DNA of 64,000 nt from Halopelagius inordinatus (GCF_900113245.1 NZ_FOOQ01000001.1:1116001-1180000), one strand, 5' to 3'. Shown: positions 52,337-60,987, counted from the stretch's first letter. Notes: generated by a model not told the origin, from the sequence alone. Numbers and translations: made by a program.

Positions 52337-52429
52337 AGCCGACTCAGACGCCCGCGAGAGATAACCGTTTCCAGTACGGTCTCCGCGTCAGACCGGTCGC
52401 TTTTTCCGGCCGCCTCGCAGACGGGGGGT

Positions 52430-52942
52430 ATGTACCAACTGGGACACTACGGCGTCTCTCTCGTGGTGTTCTCGCCCTTCGGGTTCGCCTTCCTCCGCCT
52501 CGGACGACCGGAGTTGGCGTTCGTCACGGGCGCGGCGATGCTCGGGTTGTCGATGCTACCGGACGTCGACCACCGGGTGCCGTTCGTCTCCCACCGCGGC
52601 CCGACGCACTCGCTTCTGTTCGCCGCCGCCGTCGGCGGCGCGTTCGCCGGCGCGGGTCACCTCCTCGCCGATGCGGGGTCCGACCTCGGCGTCTCCGTCG
52701 CTCCCGGGGTCTTCGGTCTCAGTCTCCCGGCGTTCGGGTTTTCGGTCGGCGCTCTCACCGTCGTCGCGCACCTCCTCGGGGACGTCATCACACCCATGGG
52801 CGTGAACTTCCTGTGGCCGTTCACGAGGTCGCGCTACTCGCTGTCGCTTTGGCCCGCGAAGAGTCGCGCGGCGAACTACGGCCTCTTCGCGTCGGGTATC
52901 TTCGTCGCGTCGAGCGCGCTGTTTCTCGCGGTCAAACTGTAA
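52430..52942 (+). CDS. DUF457/YdjM-type membrane metal-dependent hydrolase
   Basis: 170 residues from ATG 52430, about four membrane helices. The family motif LSMLPDVDHRVPFVSHRGPTHSLLF holds the Asp/His metal ligands; a second set is HLLGDVITPMGVNFLWPF. This family is called LexA-binding or inner-membrane-bound hydrolase; its biochemical activity is poorly known. It is a single gene between two minus-strand genes. An upstream open frame antisense to mscS was discarded. Confidence 0.85.
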   Translation: MYQLGHYGVSLVVFSPFGFAFLRLGRPELAFVTGAAMLGLSMLPDVDHRVPFVSHRGPTHSLLFAAAVGGAFAGAGHLLADAGSDLGVSVAPGVFGLSLPAFGFSVGALTVVAHLLGDVITPMGVNFLWPFTRSRYSLSLWPAKSRAANYGLFASGIFVASSALFLAVKL

Positions 52943-52962
52943 CCGCGTCCGGCGAACGGAGG

Positions 52963-53973
52963 CTACTCGTCCGACCCGGAGACGAACCGGAGCGTGTACG
53001 TGACGTAGCTATCGTCGTACGCGAGGAATCGCCGTTCGAGGCCCGATTCGACGCCAGCGTCCTTCTCGACGTCGCCGTCGAGGTAGGCCCAGTGGCCGAG
53101 TTTCTTCAGCACCGACTCGAAGGCGGCCGAGTAGGGGTGCGACTCCCGATACCCCTCCCGTCGCCTCGCTTCGATGAGAACGTCCCGTTCCTCCGACGAC
53201 AGGTCGTCGCGGGCGAGGCGGGCGTCGAGGAGTTCCGCTCGCAGTATCGTCTCCATCTCCGAGTCGGACGTCGCGACCGCATCCACGTCCGGCCGGTAGA
53301 CCGTTTCGTGAAACGTCTCCCGCGCGACGTCGACTTCGTAGACGGTCCGGCGGTGTTCGACGTACGAGGGACCGGACGGAGAGAGGAGTTCGCTCTCCGA
53401 CGCCGCCGCCTCGTCTCGGTAGACGTACCCGTCGCGTTCGACGAGTCCGCGCGGGACGCCCCCGGCGTTCCCCCGCGCCCGCGCCGCGAAGTGCGCGATT
53501 TGGACCGCCCGTTCGTCGACTCGCGGGAGCGACCCGAGCGAGACGGGTTCGGGGGCGTCCTCGTCTCGTTCCGCCGACTCGACTTCGTACAATCGGAGGA
53601 CGGGGTGAGCGACCGTCTCCTCGCCGACGACGAGCGAATCGAGGTGGTAGTAGGTCCCGTTCCGGCGGGCGTACGTCGGGTCGTCGTCTCCCCGCGCGAG
53701 AAACGGCGTGTGATGGCGGGTGGTAAACTCCTCTCCGTCGAGTGCCGCGTCGAACGCCGCCTCGTCCCACGCCGGTTCCGTCTCGGTCAGGTCCGCGACG
53801 TAGCGTTCGCGGAGAGAGCCGTCGAGTCGAGACAGCGACAGAGCGAGTTGCCGGGAAGTGCCGCCGTCGTCGCCGTCCGTTCGGCGATTCAGCGAACACC
53901 CGGCCAGAGAGGCGACTAATCCGAGTCCGCCGGCGGCCACCACCCGCCGACGAGTGGGGTTACTGGAGGGCAT
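52963..53973 (-). CDS. Tat-exported lipoprotein, unknown function
   Basis: 336 residues from ATG 53973. The signal peptide has TRRRVVAAGGLGLVASLAGC, with the lipidated Cys at residue 26, fitting Tat export. The mature part is acidic and largely hydrophilic, with repeated YVYRDE/TVYEVDVARETFHETVY-like beta segments and a final SYVTYTLRFVSGSDE. No catalytic motif is recognised. It is convergent with the DUF457-type gene and divergent from the small membrane gene. Confidence 0.75.
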   Translation of the reverse strand: MPSSNPTRRRVVAAGGLGLVASLAGCSLNRRTDGDDGGTSRQLALSLSRLDGSLRERYVADLTETEPAWDEAAFDAALDGEEFTTRHHTPFLARGDDDPTYARRNGTYYHLDSLVVGEETVAHPVLRLYEVESAERDEDAPEPVSLGSLPRVDERAVQIAHFAARARGNAGGVPRGLVERDGYVYRDEAAASESELLSPSGPSYVEHRRTVYEVDVARETFHETVYRPDVDAVATSDSEMETILRAELLDARLARDDLSSEERDVLIEARRREGYRESHPYSAAFESVLKKLGHWAYLDGDVEKDAGVESGLERRFLAYDDSYVTYTLRFVSGSDE

Positions 53974-54070
53974 ACCGGCATCTGCGTGCGCGCTCTCATA
54001 GTCGTTCTCCTTCGTTGACCAGTTCGGCGGCCCCGAAACAGTAATCCTGTGACAGACCGACGGTTCGAAT

Positions 54071-54235
54071 ATGGGCGACAGCGACCCGGACCAGAACAAC
54101 CCGCTCTCGCCGTACTTCCCCTCCGAGACGCCGACCGTCCCGGGAAACGGCCGCCGGTGGGTCGCGATTCTCTTGGCCGCGACGATTCTCGGCGGGGCAC
54201 TCTACGGGTTCCTCTCGGCGCTTCTCCCGTTGTGA
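54071..54235 (+). CDS. 54-residue membrane protein
   Basis: ATG 54071 to TGA 54235. An acidic Pro-rich N-terminal half (MGDSDPDQNNPLSPYFPSE) is followed by GNGRRW and one membrane helix (VAILLAATILGGALYGFLSA). It has a basic residue pair before the helix, a clean stop and haloarchaeal codon use. It sits between the Tat lipoprotein (divergent) and the AhpD-like gene 44 nt downstream, so it is probably the first gene of a short operon or monocistronic. Function unknown. Confidence 0.65.
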   Translation: MGDSDPDQNNPLSPYFPSETPTVPGNGRRWVAILLAATILGGALYGFLSALLPL

Positions 54236-54249
54236 CCCGGCGGGCGAAT

Positions 54250-54258
54250 CCTTAAGGG
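54250..54258 (+). promoter_or_regulatory. TATA-like box of the AhpD-like gene
   Basis: CCTTAAGGG lies about 26 nt upstream of ATG 54280, consistent with a leaderless transcript, and immediately after the stop of the small membrane gene. Confidence 0.5.
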
Positions 54259-54279
54259 TCGACCCGGAAGAACACGCGT

Positions 54280-54867
54280 ATGGTCGAGTTCGAATCCGAC
54301 GCGATGCGACGCTTTCCGGTCCCCGAGTACGACGAACTCCCCTCGGACCTCCGCGAACGAATCGACGAGGAGACCGAGCGTGCGGGCTTTACGCCGAACG
54401 TCTTTGCGGGGTTCGCCTACAAACCGAGTCACTTCCGGGCGTTCTTCGACTACCACGACGCCCTCGTGGAGGACACCGCCTTAGACAGAGAGGAGGTGGA
54501 GATGATTATCGTCGCCGTCTCGGGCGTCAACCACTGCTATTACTGTAACGTCGCCCACGGCGCACTCGCCCGCATCTACGCCGAGGACCCGACGCTGGCG
54601 GACCAACTCGTCGCGAACTACCGGACGGCGGACGTCTCCGACGAACGCCTCGTGATGTTGGACGTGGCGGTGAAACTCACGGAACGGCCGACCGAGGTGA
54701 GTGAAGCGGACTTCGAACACCTCCGCGAGGCGGGATACTCGGAGGAGGCCATCTGGGACATCGGCGCGGTGACGGCCTTTTTCAACCTCTCGAACCGGAT
54801 GGCGATGTTCGCCGACATGCGTCCGAACGACGAGTTCCACACGCTGGGCCGAGAACCGCGCGAGTGA
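54280..54867 (+). CDS. AhpD-like peroxidase-related protein
   Basis: 195 residues. It has GFTPNVFAGFAYKPSHFRAFF, then MIIVAVSGVNHCYYCNVAHGA with the CxxC-x3-H motif of peroxidase-related CMD proteins, and a helical C-terminal half (YSEEAIWDIGAVTAFFNLSNRMA). Thiol peroxidase or related redox role in the cytosol. It is convergent with the nickel transporter gene (3-nt gap). Confidence 0.88.
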   Translation: MVEFESDAMRRFPVPEYDELPSDLRERIDEETERAGFTPNVFAGFAYKPSHFRAFFDYHDALVEDTALDREEVEMIIVAVSGVNHCYYCNVAHGALARIYAEDPTLADQLVANYRTADVSDERLVMLDVAVKLTERPTEVSEADFEHLREAGYSEEAIWDIGAVTAFFNLSNRMAMFADMRPNDEFHTLGREPRE

Positions 54868-54870
54868 GCG

Positions 54871-55647
54871 TCAGAAGACGCCGAAGACGAACCCCAACCC
54901 CATTCCGATGAGCACGAGAGCCGAAATCGTCGGAAAGTACGGAGCGACGGCCGCCACGCGTTCTTCGTACCGGTAGTACCCCGCCACGAGGAGTAAGGTG
55001 AGGCCGACGATGCCGACGACGACGGTGAGAGCGTAGGCGGTCATCAGTTCGAGGCAGTAGTTCGACCCCGAACAGAGGAGGATGATCTCGAACTCCTCTT
55101 CGTGGGCGAACCCGAGGACGAACGCGAAGGAGGCGAGACTGGCGAGCGTCGTCTCCGAGGGGTCGTCCGGTTCCGAGTGGTCGTGGCCGTGGCCGCCGGA
55201 CGGGAGGAACGCGCGGAGGCGGGTGAACAAGCCGTCGTCGTGAGTGTGGTCGTCGGAGTGGTCGTCGTGTGTGTGACCGTCGGAGTGGTCGTGCGACGCG
55301 TCGCCGTGGACGTGGCCGTGACTGTCCTCGTGGTCGTGGCCGCGTCCGCCGCCGCGGAGTTCGTTCAGACCGAGGAGAATCAAGAGGACGCCCGCTACCG
55401 TCGGAAGCCACGACGCCTCACCGAGGTCGAAGTACGACTTCGCGGCGAAGAACGCGACGACCATCGCGAGACTGCTGACGAGGTGGCCGACGCCGAGGAC
55501 GATACCCGCGAGAGCGCCGTGGACCCACTTTCTCCGCTTTTCCATCGCGTACGCCGCCGCGACGGGCCATCCGTGTCCGGGTTCGACGCCGTGGACGACG
55601 CCGAGACTCACCGCACCGACGAACAGCCCCGTCAGTTCACTCGCCAT
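54871..55647 (-). CDS. Nickel/cobalt transporter, NiCoT/RcnA-type with His-rich loop
   Basis: 258 residues from ATG 55647; the longer frame upstream starts in non-conserved sequence. Six to seven membrane helices. Metal-binding HGVEPGHGW in helix 2 corresponds to the HX4DH-type motif with Glu in place of Asp, and LGFAHEEEFEIILLC is the second signature. A ~60-residue cytosolic loop is packed with His and Asp (GHDHEDSHGHVHGD, SDGHTHDDHSDDHTHDD). TATA-like GTTTTAC is about 25 nt before the ATG. Import or export cannot be decided; the His loop recalls RcnA. A NikR-like regulator is encoded nearby. Confidence 0.78.
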   Translation of the reverse strand: MASELTGLFVGAVSLGVVHGVEPGHGWPVAAAYAMEKRRKWVHGALAGIVLGVGHLVSSLAMVVAFFAAKSYFDLGEASWLPTVAGVLLILLGLNELRGGGRGHDHEDSHGHVHGDASHDHSDGHTHDDHSDDHTHDDGLFTRLRAFLPSGGHGHDHSEPDDPSETTLASLASFAFVLGFAHEEEFEIILLCSGSNYCLELMTAYALTVVVGIVGLTLLLVAGYYRYEERVAAVAPYFPTISALVLIGMGLGFVFGVF

Positions 55648-55759
55648 GAGGAGATATCCGAGCAGGTGGCGTAAAACGGCTGTTAAGACGGGTTCGGAGG
55701 TTTCGTAATAACGCCGTTCCCGCACGTCGGCGGTGGAAGATACGTAGCGACGGAAACAG

Positions 55760-55788
55760 GTAAGATTCGCTTACATCGACGTTTTATC
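55760..55788 (+). promoter_or_regulatory. GTAAG-N5-CTTAC repeat and TATA-like box
   Basis: The inverted repeat GTAAG-N5-CTTAC (55760-55774) sits just upstream of TATA-like GTTTTATCC (55781-55789), itself about 26 nt before ATG 55811. It could be an operator in the nickel transporter/receiver intergenic region. Confidence 0.4.
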
Positions 55789-55810
55789 CCCCCACCGATT
55801 GATAAGAGTA

Positions 55811-56263
55811 ATGGCCACCGACGCGGAAGTCGACCCTATCGAAATTCTGCTCGTCGAGCCGAGCCCGGGAGATACGCGACTGTTCACAGAGCAGTTCAAG
55901 GACGCGAAGATTCTGAACAGCCTGAACGCGGTGACCGACGGCGAGTCAGCCCTCGATTACGTCCACCGACGCGGCGACTACGCGGACGCGCCGCGTCCTG
56001 ACCTCATCCTGTTGGAACTGCAACTGCCCGGAAAGAGCGGCGTCAAGGTCCTCTCCGAACTGGAAGACGACCCCGAGGTGAGCGACATCCCCGTCGTCGT
56101 CCTGACGAGTTCCGACCTCGGCGAGGAGATGGTCCGGTCGCACGGGCTGGAGGCGGACACGTACATCCAGAAACCGGTCGAACCCGACGAGTTCGTGGAG
56201 TTCGTCCAGTCGGTCGAGGACTTCTGGCTCGCCATCGTCCAACGGAATCCGGCCGCGGACTAG
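55811..56263 (+). CDS. Receiver-only protein with Glu at the phospho-acceptor site
   Basis: 150 residues. The overall pattern is that of stand-alone haloarchaeal receivers (ILLVE, GESALDYVHRRGDY, RPDLILLELQLPGKSGVKVL, VVLTSSD, YIQKPVEP, DFWLAIV). The acceptor position is Glu69 (LLELQLP instead of LLDLNLP) and the acidic pair is E16-P17. It probably cannot be phosphorylated normally, and Glu may mimic the phosphorylated state. The conserved switch Thr/Ser and Lys remain. A TTG at 55799 is a less likely start. It lies between a nickel transporter and a NikR-like gene. Confidence 0.85.
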   Translation: MATDAEVDPIEILLVEPSPGDTRLFTEQFKDAKILNSLNAVTDGESALDYVHRRGDYADAPRPDLILLELQLPGKSGVKVLSELEDDPEVSDIPVVVLTSSDLGEEMVRSHGLEADTYIQKPVEPDEFVEFVQSVEDFWLAIVQRNPAAD

Positions 56264-56328
56264 CGCCGACAGAGAGCGAGCCGTCCGCACCACTCTCTTT
56301 CTTGGTCCTCCGCCGCCGACCGTCGGTC

Positions 56329-56742
56329 ATGCGAACCAGTCTGAACGTGCCCGACGACGTGCTCTCTTCGTTCGACGCCGTCTGGCAGGCGGAGGGCATC
56401 GACTCTCGGTCGCGCGCAATCCGCGAGGCGATGTTAGAGTACGTCGAGTCGCACAGTCGCCTCGAAGACGCCGACGGAGACATCGCCGCCGTCGTCGTCT
56501 TCGACTACGAACACGAGGCGGTCATCGGCGAGTTGCACGTCGTCCAACACGAGTTCGAGTCGGTCATCGACGCGACGAGTCACACCCACCACGGCGAGTG
56601 GTGTCTCGAAGTGGCGTTCTGCGAGGGACCGGCAGAGCGGGTCCGAAACCTCGTCTACCGCCTCCGCGACTTCGATGCCGTCCGCCGCGTCTCGGTGCTC
56701 TCTTTGACGACCGACTCCGCGGACGGGCGAGTGTCTGACTGA
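56329..56742 (+). CDS. NikR-like nickel-responsive regulator
   Basis: 137 residues. The N-terminal ribbon-helix-helix (RTSLNVPDDVLSSFD, then SRSRAIREAMLEYV) binds DNA. The C-terminal ACT-like domain carries candidate metal ligands H74, H85, H87 and C92; the spacing 11-2-5 is close to the 11-2-6 of E. coli NikR (H76, H87, H89, C95). ATG 56329 is preferred over an in-frame start nine residues upstream. It probably represses or activates nickel genes, with the NiCoT-like gene 700 bp away as the obvious target. Confidence 0.82.
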   Translation: MRTSLNVPDDVLSSFDAVWQAEGIDSRSRAIREAMLEYVESHSRLEDADGDIAAVVVFDYEHEAVIGELHVVQHEFESVIDATSHTHHGEWCLEVAFCEGPAERVRNLVYRLRDFDAVRRVSVLSLTTDSADGRVSD

Positions 56743-56794
56743 CGAAGCCCGCGCCGGAATCCTTATCACTCTCCTCCGCGATATACCGTGCGTA

Positions 56795-56989
56795 ATGGCG
56801 AAAGGTACGGTTGCGTTCTTTAACGACACGGGCGGTTACGGTTTCATCGAAAGCGACGATGCGGACGAAGACGTGTTCTTCCACATGGAAGACGTCGGCG
56901 GCCCCGACCTCGAAGAGGGTCAGGAAGTCGAATTCGAGATCGAGCAGGCCGACAAAGGCCCGCGAGCGAAGAACCTCGAACGCCTGTAA
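56795..56989 (+). CDS. cspA: Cold-shock domain protein CspA
   Basis: 64-residue single cold-shock domain. RNP1-like GYGFIES and RNP2-like DVFFHMED nucleic-acid-binding motifs are present; KGTVAFFND is the usual start. It should bind single-stranded RNA/DNA as a chaperone. TATA-like CCTTATCAC is about 31 nt before the ATG, leaving almost no leader. Confidence 0.95.
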   Translation: MAKGTVAFFNDTGGYGFIESDDADEDVFFHMEDVGGPDLEEGQEVEFEIEQADKGPRAKNLERL

Positions 56990-57153
56990 GACGCGACACG
57001 ACAGCGGTACTGCGGTCGGCGATTCACGTCGACTCTCACCACGTTCTGCCGTTTTTCACGCCGTCGAGTTCCGACTCCGCCCGGCGCGGTTCGCCCCGGG
57101 TGCGACGTCGTTTCACACCACACTATTGGTCGTGCCCGCCCGACGTACCGACG

Positions 57154-57924
57154 ATGTATCTCGGAGACGAAACGTGGCCTGACCTCGGCGAGTACTTCGA
57201 GGACGAATCGCTCGCGTTGGTTCCGACCGGGTCCACCGAACAGCACGGCCCGCATCTCCCGGAGGCGACGGACCACCTCATCGCCGAAGCGTTCGCCAGA
57301 GAGGCGGCCGACCGGACGGGCTATCTCTGCACGCCGACCGTGAACGTCGGCGTCAGCGGTCACCACCGGCAGTTCCACGGGACGATGTGGGTCGAACCGC
57401 AGGTGTTCCGAGAGTACATGGAGTCTCTGACGCGGAACCTCACGGAACACGGCATCGACCGGGTCGTCTACGTGAACGCCCACGGCGGGAACGTCCCCCA
57501 CCTCCGGGAGGTCGGTGCCCGCCTCCGGGAGGACGAGACGGCGTTCGCGGTCGAGTGGATGTGGAACGAGAGCATCCCAGACCTGGTGGACGACCTCTTC
57601 GAACAGAACGGGCCGCACGGCGGGCCGAAGGAGACGGCGATGATCCAGTATCTCCGCTCCGAGTTGGTCCGCGAGGACCGCCTCGAAGAGGCGAGAGACG
57701 GCGGCGTTCCGAGCGTCGACGCCGCGGAGACGGTGAAACACGGGTCGCGGACGTTCTACGACGCGGCCGACAACACGGAAAACGGCGTCCTCGGCGACCA
57801 GACCGACGCCACGGCCGAGAAAGGCGAAAGACTGTTCGAGGCGGCCACGGAGCAACTCGTAGAACTCTGCGAGTGGATGGCCGCACGGGAGTACGAGGAC
57901 CTGATGCCGAGAGACCACGTCTGA
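57154..57924 (+). CDS. Creatininase-family amidohydrolase
   Basis: 256 residues from ATG 57154. Metal ligands are visible in GSTEQHGPHLPEATDHLIAE (Glu, His, Asp) and YVNAHGGNVPHLREV (His); HGGPKETAMIQYLRSELV is also conserved. Haloarchaeal members include ArfB-type deformylases of riboflavin/F420 precursor synthesis, MftE-like peptidases and true creatininases. Without genomic neighbours of those pathways the substrate remains open. Confidence 0.85.
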   Translation: MYLGDETWPDLGEYFEDESLALVPTGSTEQHGPHLPEATDHLIAEAFAREAADRTGYLCTPTVNVGVSGHHRQFHGTMWVEPQVFREYMESLTRNLTEHGIDRVVYVNAHGGNVPHLREVGARLREDETAFAVEWMWNESIPDLVDDLFEQNGPHGGPKETAMIQYLRSELVREDRLEEARDGGVPSVDAAETVKHGSRTFYDAADNTENGVLGDQTDATAEKGERLFEAATEQLVELCEWMAAREYEDLMPRDHV

Positions 57925-57961
57925 GGACGGGACTCGAACGGACGGGGGTCCGGACTGCGGC

Positions 57962-59617
57962 TTACCGTCCGAACGTCTCTTCTTCCTGCTTTCGGAGTTC
58001 GATGCGGCGTATCTTTCCGCTCGACGTCTTCGGGAGTTCCTCGACGAACTCCACCCGGCGGGGGTATTTGTAGGGGGCCGTCTCCGCTTTCATGAACTCC
58101 TGAAGTTCGGTCACCAGTTCGTCCGACGCCTCGCGTTCCTCCGTGAGGACGACGTACGCTTTCACCACGTCGCCGCGTTCCTCGTGCGGCGAGGCGACGG
58201 CGGCCGCCTCCGCGACGGCGGGGTGCGAAACGAGGGCGTCTTCCACCTCGAACGGGCCGATGCGGTAGCCCGCGGAGATTATGATGTCGTCCGCCCGTCC
58301 CTCGAAGAAGAAGTAGCCGTCCTCGTCGCGAGAGGCGAGGTCACCCGTGCGGTAGTAGTCGCCCGCGAACGTCTCGCGGTCCAGGCCCTCGCGTTCGAAG
58401 TAGCCGTCGAAGATACCCGGACAGTCGACGGGGACGGCGATTTCTCCGATGTCGCCCGCGCCGACTTCCGCCTCGTCGTCGTCGATTATCGTCGTCCCGA
58501 GGCCGGGCGTCGGTTTGCCCATGCTTCCGGGCTTTACGTCGATTCCGGGGTAGTTCGAGACCAGAGCGACCGTCTCGGTCTGTCCGTACCCGTCGCGGGG
58601 CGTGACGCCGAACGCGGATTCGAGAGCCTCTATCGGCTCTCGGTTCAGCGGTTCGCCCGCGGAGAGGGCCGCTCTGAGGGAGATATCGTACGCCGAAAGG
58701 TCCGCCTGCGCGAACATGCGGTACTGCGTCGGGACGGCACAGAGGCGGGTCACCTCCTCCGTTTCCATCACCGAGAGGAACGTCTCGGGGTCGAACTCGC
58801 CCTCGTAGAGCAACTGCGTCGCGCCCGTGGTGAGTCCGACGCCAACGGGACTCCAGAACCACTTTGCCCACCCGGTTCCGGTCGTCGCCCACAGCAGTTC
58901 GTCTTCGAGGTTCGGCACCTCGGACTCCTCGAACCCCGGCGCGACGACGCCGTCCGCGGTGACGCCCCACCAGTAGGGCGCGTTCACGAGTTCGAAACAC
59001 CGCATCCACCGGTGGCGGTGCATCACCGGTTTCGGTTGCCCAGTCGTCCCCGAGGTGTAGTTTATCGACATCGGGTCCTCGGCGCGGAGTTCGGGTCCGT
59101 CGTGCGTCTCCGCGCGTCCGTCGGTCACCTCGCGGAACGACTCCCACCCCTCTCGGTCGCCGTCTAAACAGACGAACGTAGAGAGGGGCGTCTCCTCGCG
59201 GACGGCGTCTACCATCCCGACGAGAGACTCGTGAGCGACGACGGCCGCCGCGTCGCAGTCCGACGCCCGATAGGCGATGTCTTTCGGCTTGAGCATCGAC
59301 GAACAGGGGACGAGAACCGCGCCGCGTTTCAGCGCGCCGAGTTGAATCGCGAACACGTCCGGATGTCGCGGGAGGAGATGTAACACCCGGTCGCCCGCCT
59401 CGACGCCTTCCGCCTCCAACCCGTTGGCAAAGCGGTTCATCTCCCGGCGCAGGTCGGCGTACGTCCTCTCCTCGCGGACGCCCTCGGAGTCCCGGAAACG
59501 GAGGGCGACTCGGTCGCCGAACGAATCGGCGTGAGATTCGATGACCGCGGGGAGGTTGTACTGCTCGGGAACGTCCCACTCGAACGAGTTCACCGCGGCT
59601 TCGTAATCCATTGTCAT
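57962..59617 (-). CDS. AMP-forming acyl-CoA synthetase
   Basis: 551 residues of the ANL superfamily. The P-loop-like NYTSGTTGQPKPVMHRH, A5 region RDGYGQTET and A8 region YYRTGDLASRDEDGYFFFEG are present. C-terminal PKTSSGKIRRIELR holds the catalytic Lys. It activates a carboxylate to acyl-CoA via acyl-AMP; the sequence resembles medium-chain or acetyl-CoA synthetase-like enzymes. A second ATG 6 nt downstream is possible. Monocistronic. Confidence 0.92.
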   Translation of the reverse strand: MTMDYEAAVNSFEWDVPEQYNLPAVIESHADSFGDRVALRFRDSEGVREERTYADLRREMNRFANGLEAEGVEAGDRVLHLLPRHPDVFAIQLGALKRGAVLVPCSSMLKPKDIAYRASDCDAAAVVAHESLVGMVDAVREETPLSTFVCLDGDREGWESFREVTDGRAETHDGPELRAEDPMSINYTSGTTGQPKPVMHRHRWMRCFELVNAPYWWGVTADGVVAPGFEESEVPNLEDELLWATTGTGWAKWFWSPVGVGLTTGATQLLYEGEFDPETFLSVMETEEVTRLCAVPTQYRMFAQADLSAYDISLRAALSAGEPLNREPIEALESAFGVTPRDGYGQTETVALVSNYPGIDVKPGSMGKPTPGLGTTIIDDDEAEVGAGDIGEIAVPVDCPGIFDGYFEREGLDRETFAGDYYRTGDLASRDEDGYFFFEGRADDIIISAGYRIGPFEVEDALVSHPAVAEAAAVASPHEERGDVVKAYVVLTEEREASDELVTELQEFMKAETAPYKYPRRVEFVEELPKTSSGKIRRIELRKQEEETFGR

Positions 59618-59689
59618 GGTATCACATCCGCCAGTATCCTAATAATTGTTCGTGTATGTGGACGTTCCGCGTCGGAAAAACGAGCGGGG

Positions 59690-60808
59690 TCAGACCGGCT
59701 GGGACCCCTCGGTCGGGGGTTCCTCTCGTACGGTCGCGTCTCCTCCCTCGTCGTCGTCCGGCATCCGGTCGCGGAGTGCCAGCGCGAACGCCCCGAGACC
59801 CACGACGAGGGCGGCGAACTGGACGACGCCGCCGAACGGGAGTAGTCCCGCGAGAGAGACCAGGAAGACGCCCACGAAGAGGGCGACCCACCGCTGGTCG
59901 TAGTCCGCGAGCGACAGGAGCCAGGTCCCGAGGACGAGAGCCCCGTAGACGGCCGCGGCCCACAGGACCAGCCCGAAGGCGGCGAACCCGGCCACGGAGA
60001 GGGGGATGCCCACGACGGTCACCACGAGCAAGACGAGGACGACGGGCACACCGACGAGTGCTAGCAGTCCGACGCCCGCGCTCTTTGCCGCCTCGGTCGT
60101 CGCGACGTCGGTGACGCGGCGCGCGAACCCGGGAGCGACGGCGAGCAGGAGTGCGCCGAGGACGAGGTTCGCGAAGAACCCGTAGAGGGCTACGAGAGCC
60201 GTAGAGACTGCGCTCGTGGCACCGCTCCGTCCGTCGAAGACGGGCGCGGTCTGGCCGAGCGTGTCGTCTCGGGTGACGGTGCCGCCGACGGTGGCCTCCT
60301 CGGAGACGGTGACGGTTCCGGCGTCGTACACTACGTCGCCGCCGATATCGGCTCCGGGGCCGACGACGAACGTGTCCGCTCCGACCGTCACGTCGCCCGC
60401 GACGGTCCCGTCGATTCGGGCGTCTGCGGCTCCCGCTTCGAGCGAACCGCCGACGACGGCGGCGTCGCCGACGACGAGCGAGGCGGTTCCGACGGAGACG
60501 TCGCCGTCGACTGCGCCGTCGATAGTGACCGAGCCCGCGGCCGCAGCGACGTCTCCGGTGACGCGGCCGGTGTCGGTCACGACGACGCGTCCGGCGGCGA
60601 CTTGGAGACTCCCGTCTACCGTTCCGGCGACGACGACGGACCCGCCGGCGACTCGGAGGTCACCCTCGTGTGTTTCGCCCGCTTCGACGGTGATAGCGCC
60701 GCCGAACGGGGTGTCTGTCTGAGCGCTCACGACGCCCGTGGTGCCGACGAGGAGGACGAACACCGCGAGTATCGCGAGGAGTTTTCGCGTGAGGGCAGTA
60801 GTGGTCAT
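59690..60808 (-). CDS. Secreted bactofilin-like membrane protein
   Basis: 372 residues. A Sec signal (LLAILAVFVLLVGTTGVVSAQ) is followed by about 150 residues of short repeated beta-helix turns of the bactofilin type (GDLRVAGGSVVVAGTVDGSL, GDVAAAAGSVTIDGAVDGDV). At least four membrane helices then follow (about 200-350) and a 25-residue acidic tail. The bactofilin part should therefore lie outside the cell, unlike cytoskeletal bactofilins. Function unknown; perhaps a surface polymer or envelope scaffold. Confidence 0.8.
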   Translation of the reverse strand: MTTTALTRKLLAILAVFVLLVGTTGVVSAQTDTPFGGAITVEAGETHEGDLRVAGGSVVVAGTVDGSLQVAAGRVVVTDTGRVTGDVAAAAGSVTIDGAVDGDVSVGTASLVVGDAAVVGGSLEAGAADARIDGTVAGDVTVGADTFVVGPGADIGGDVVYDAGTVTVSEEATVGGTVTRDDTLGQTAPVFDGRSGATSAVSTALVALYGFFANLVLGALLLAVAPGFARRVTDVATTEAAKSAGVGLLALVGVPVVLVLLVVTVVGIPLSVAGFAAFGLVLWAAAVYGALVLGTWLLSLADYDQRWVALFVGVFLVSLAGLLPFGGVVQFAALVVGLGAFALALRDRMPDDDEGGDATVREEPPTEGSQPV

Positions 60809-60987
60809 GGCTGTGCTCCGAACGGACCGAGTGTCGGTTCGTTCTCACCGGAGAGTACGCTCCGTCGGTCGATAAAGCGGACGTACGGCTCTCACCCCCC
60901 GAGAACCGTCCGAAACGGCGGATTCACCGGCCGTCCGGGCCGCCTCCCGTGGCTTCTTTGTCGCGGCGCGGGATGGTACCTTCGCGC

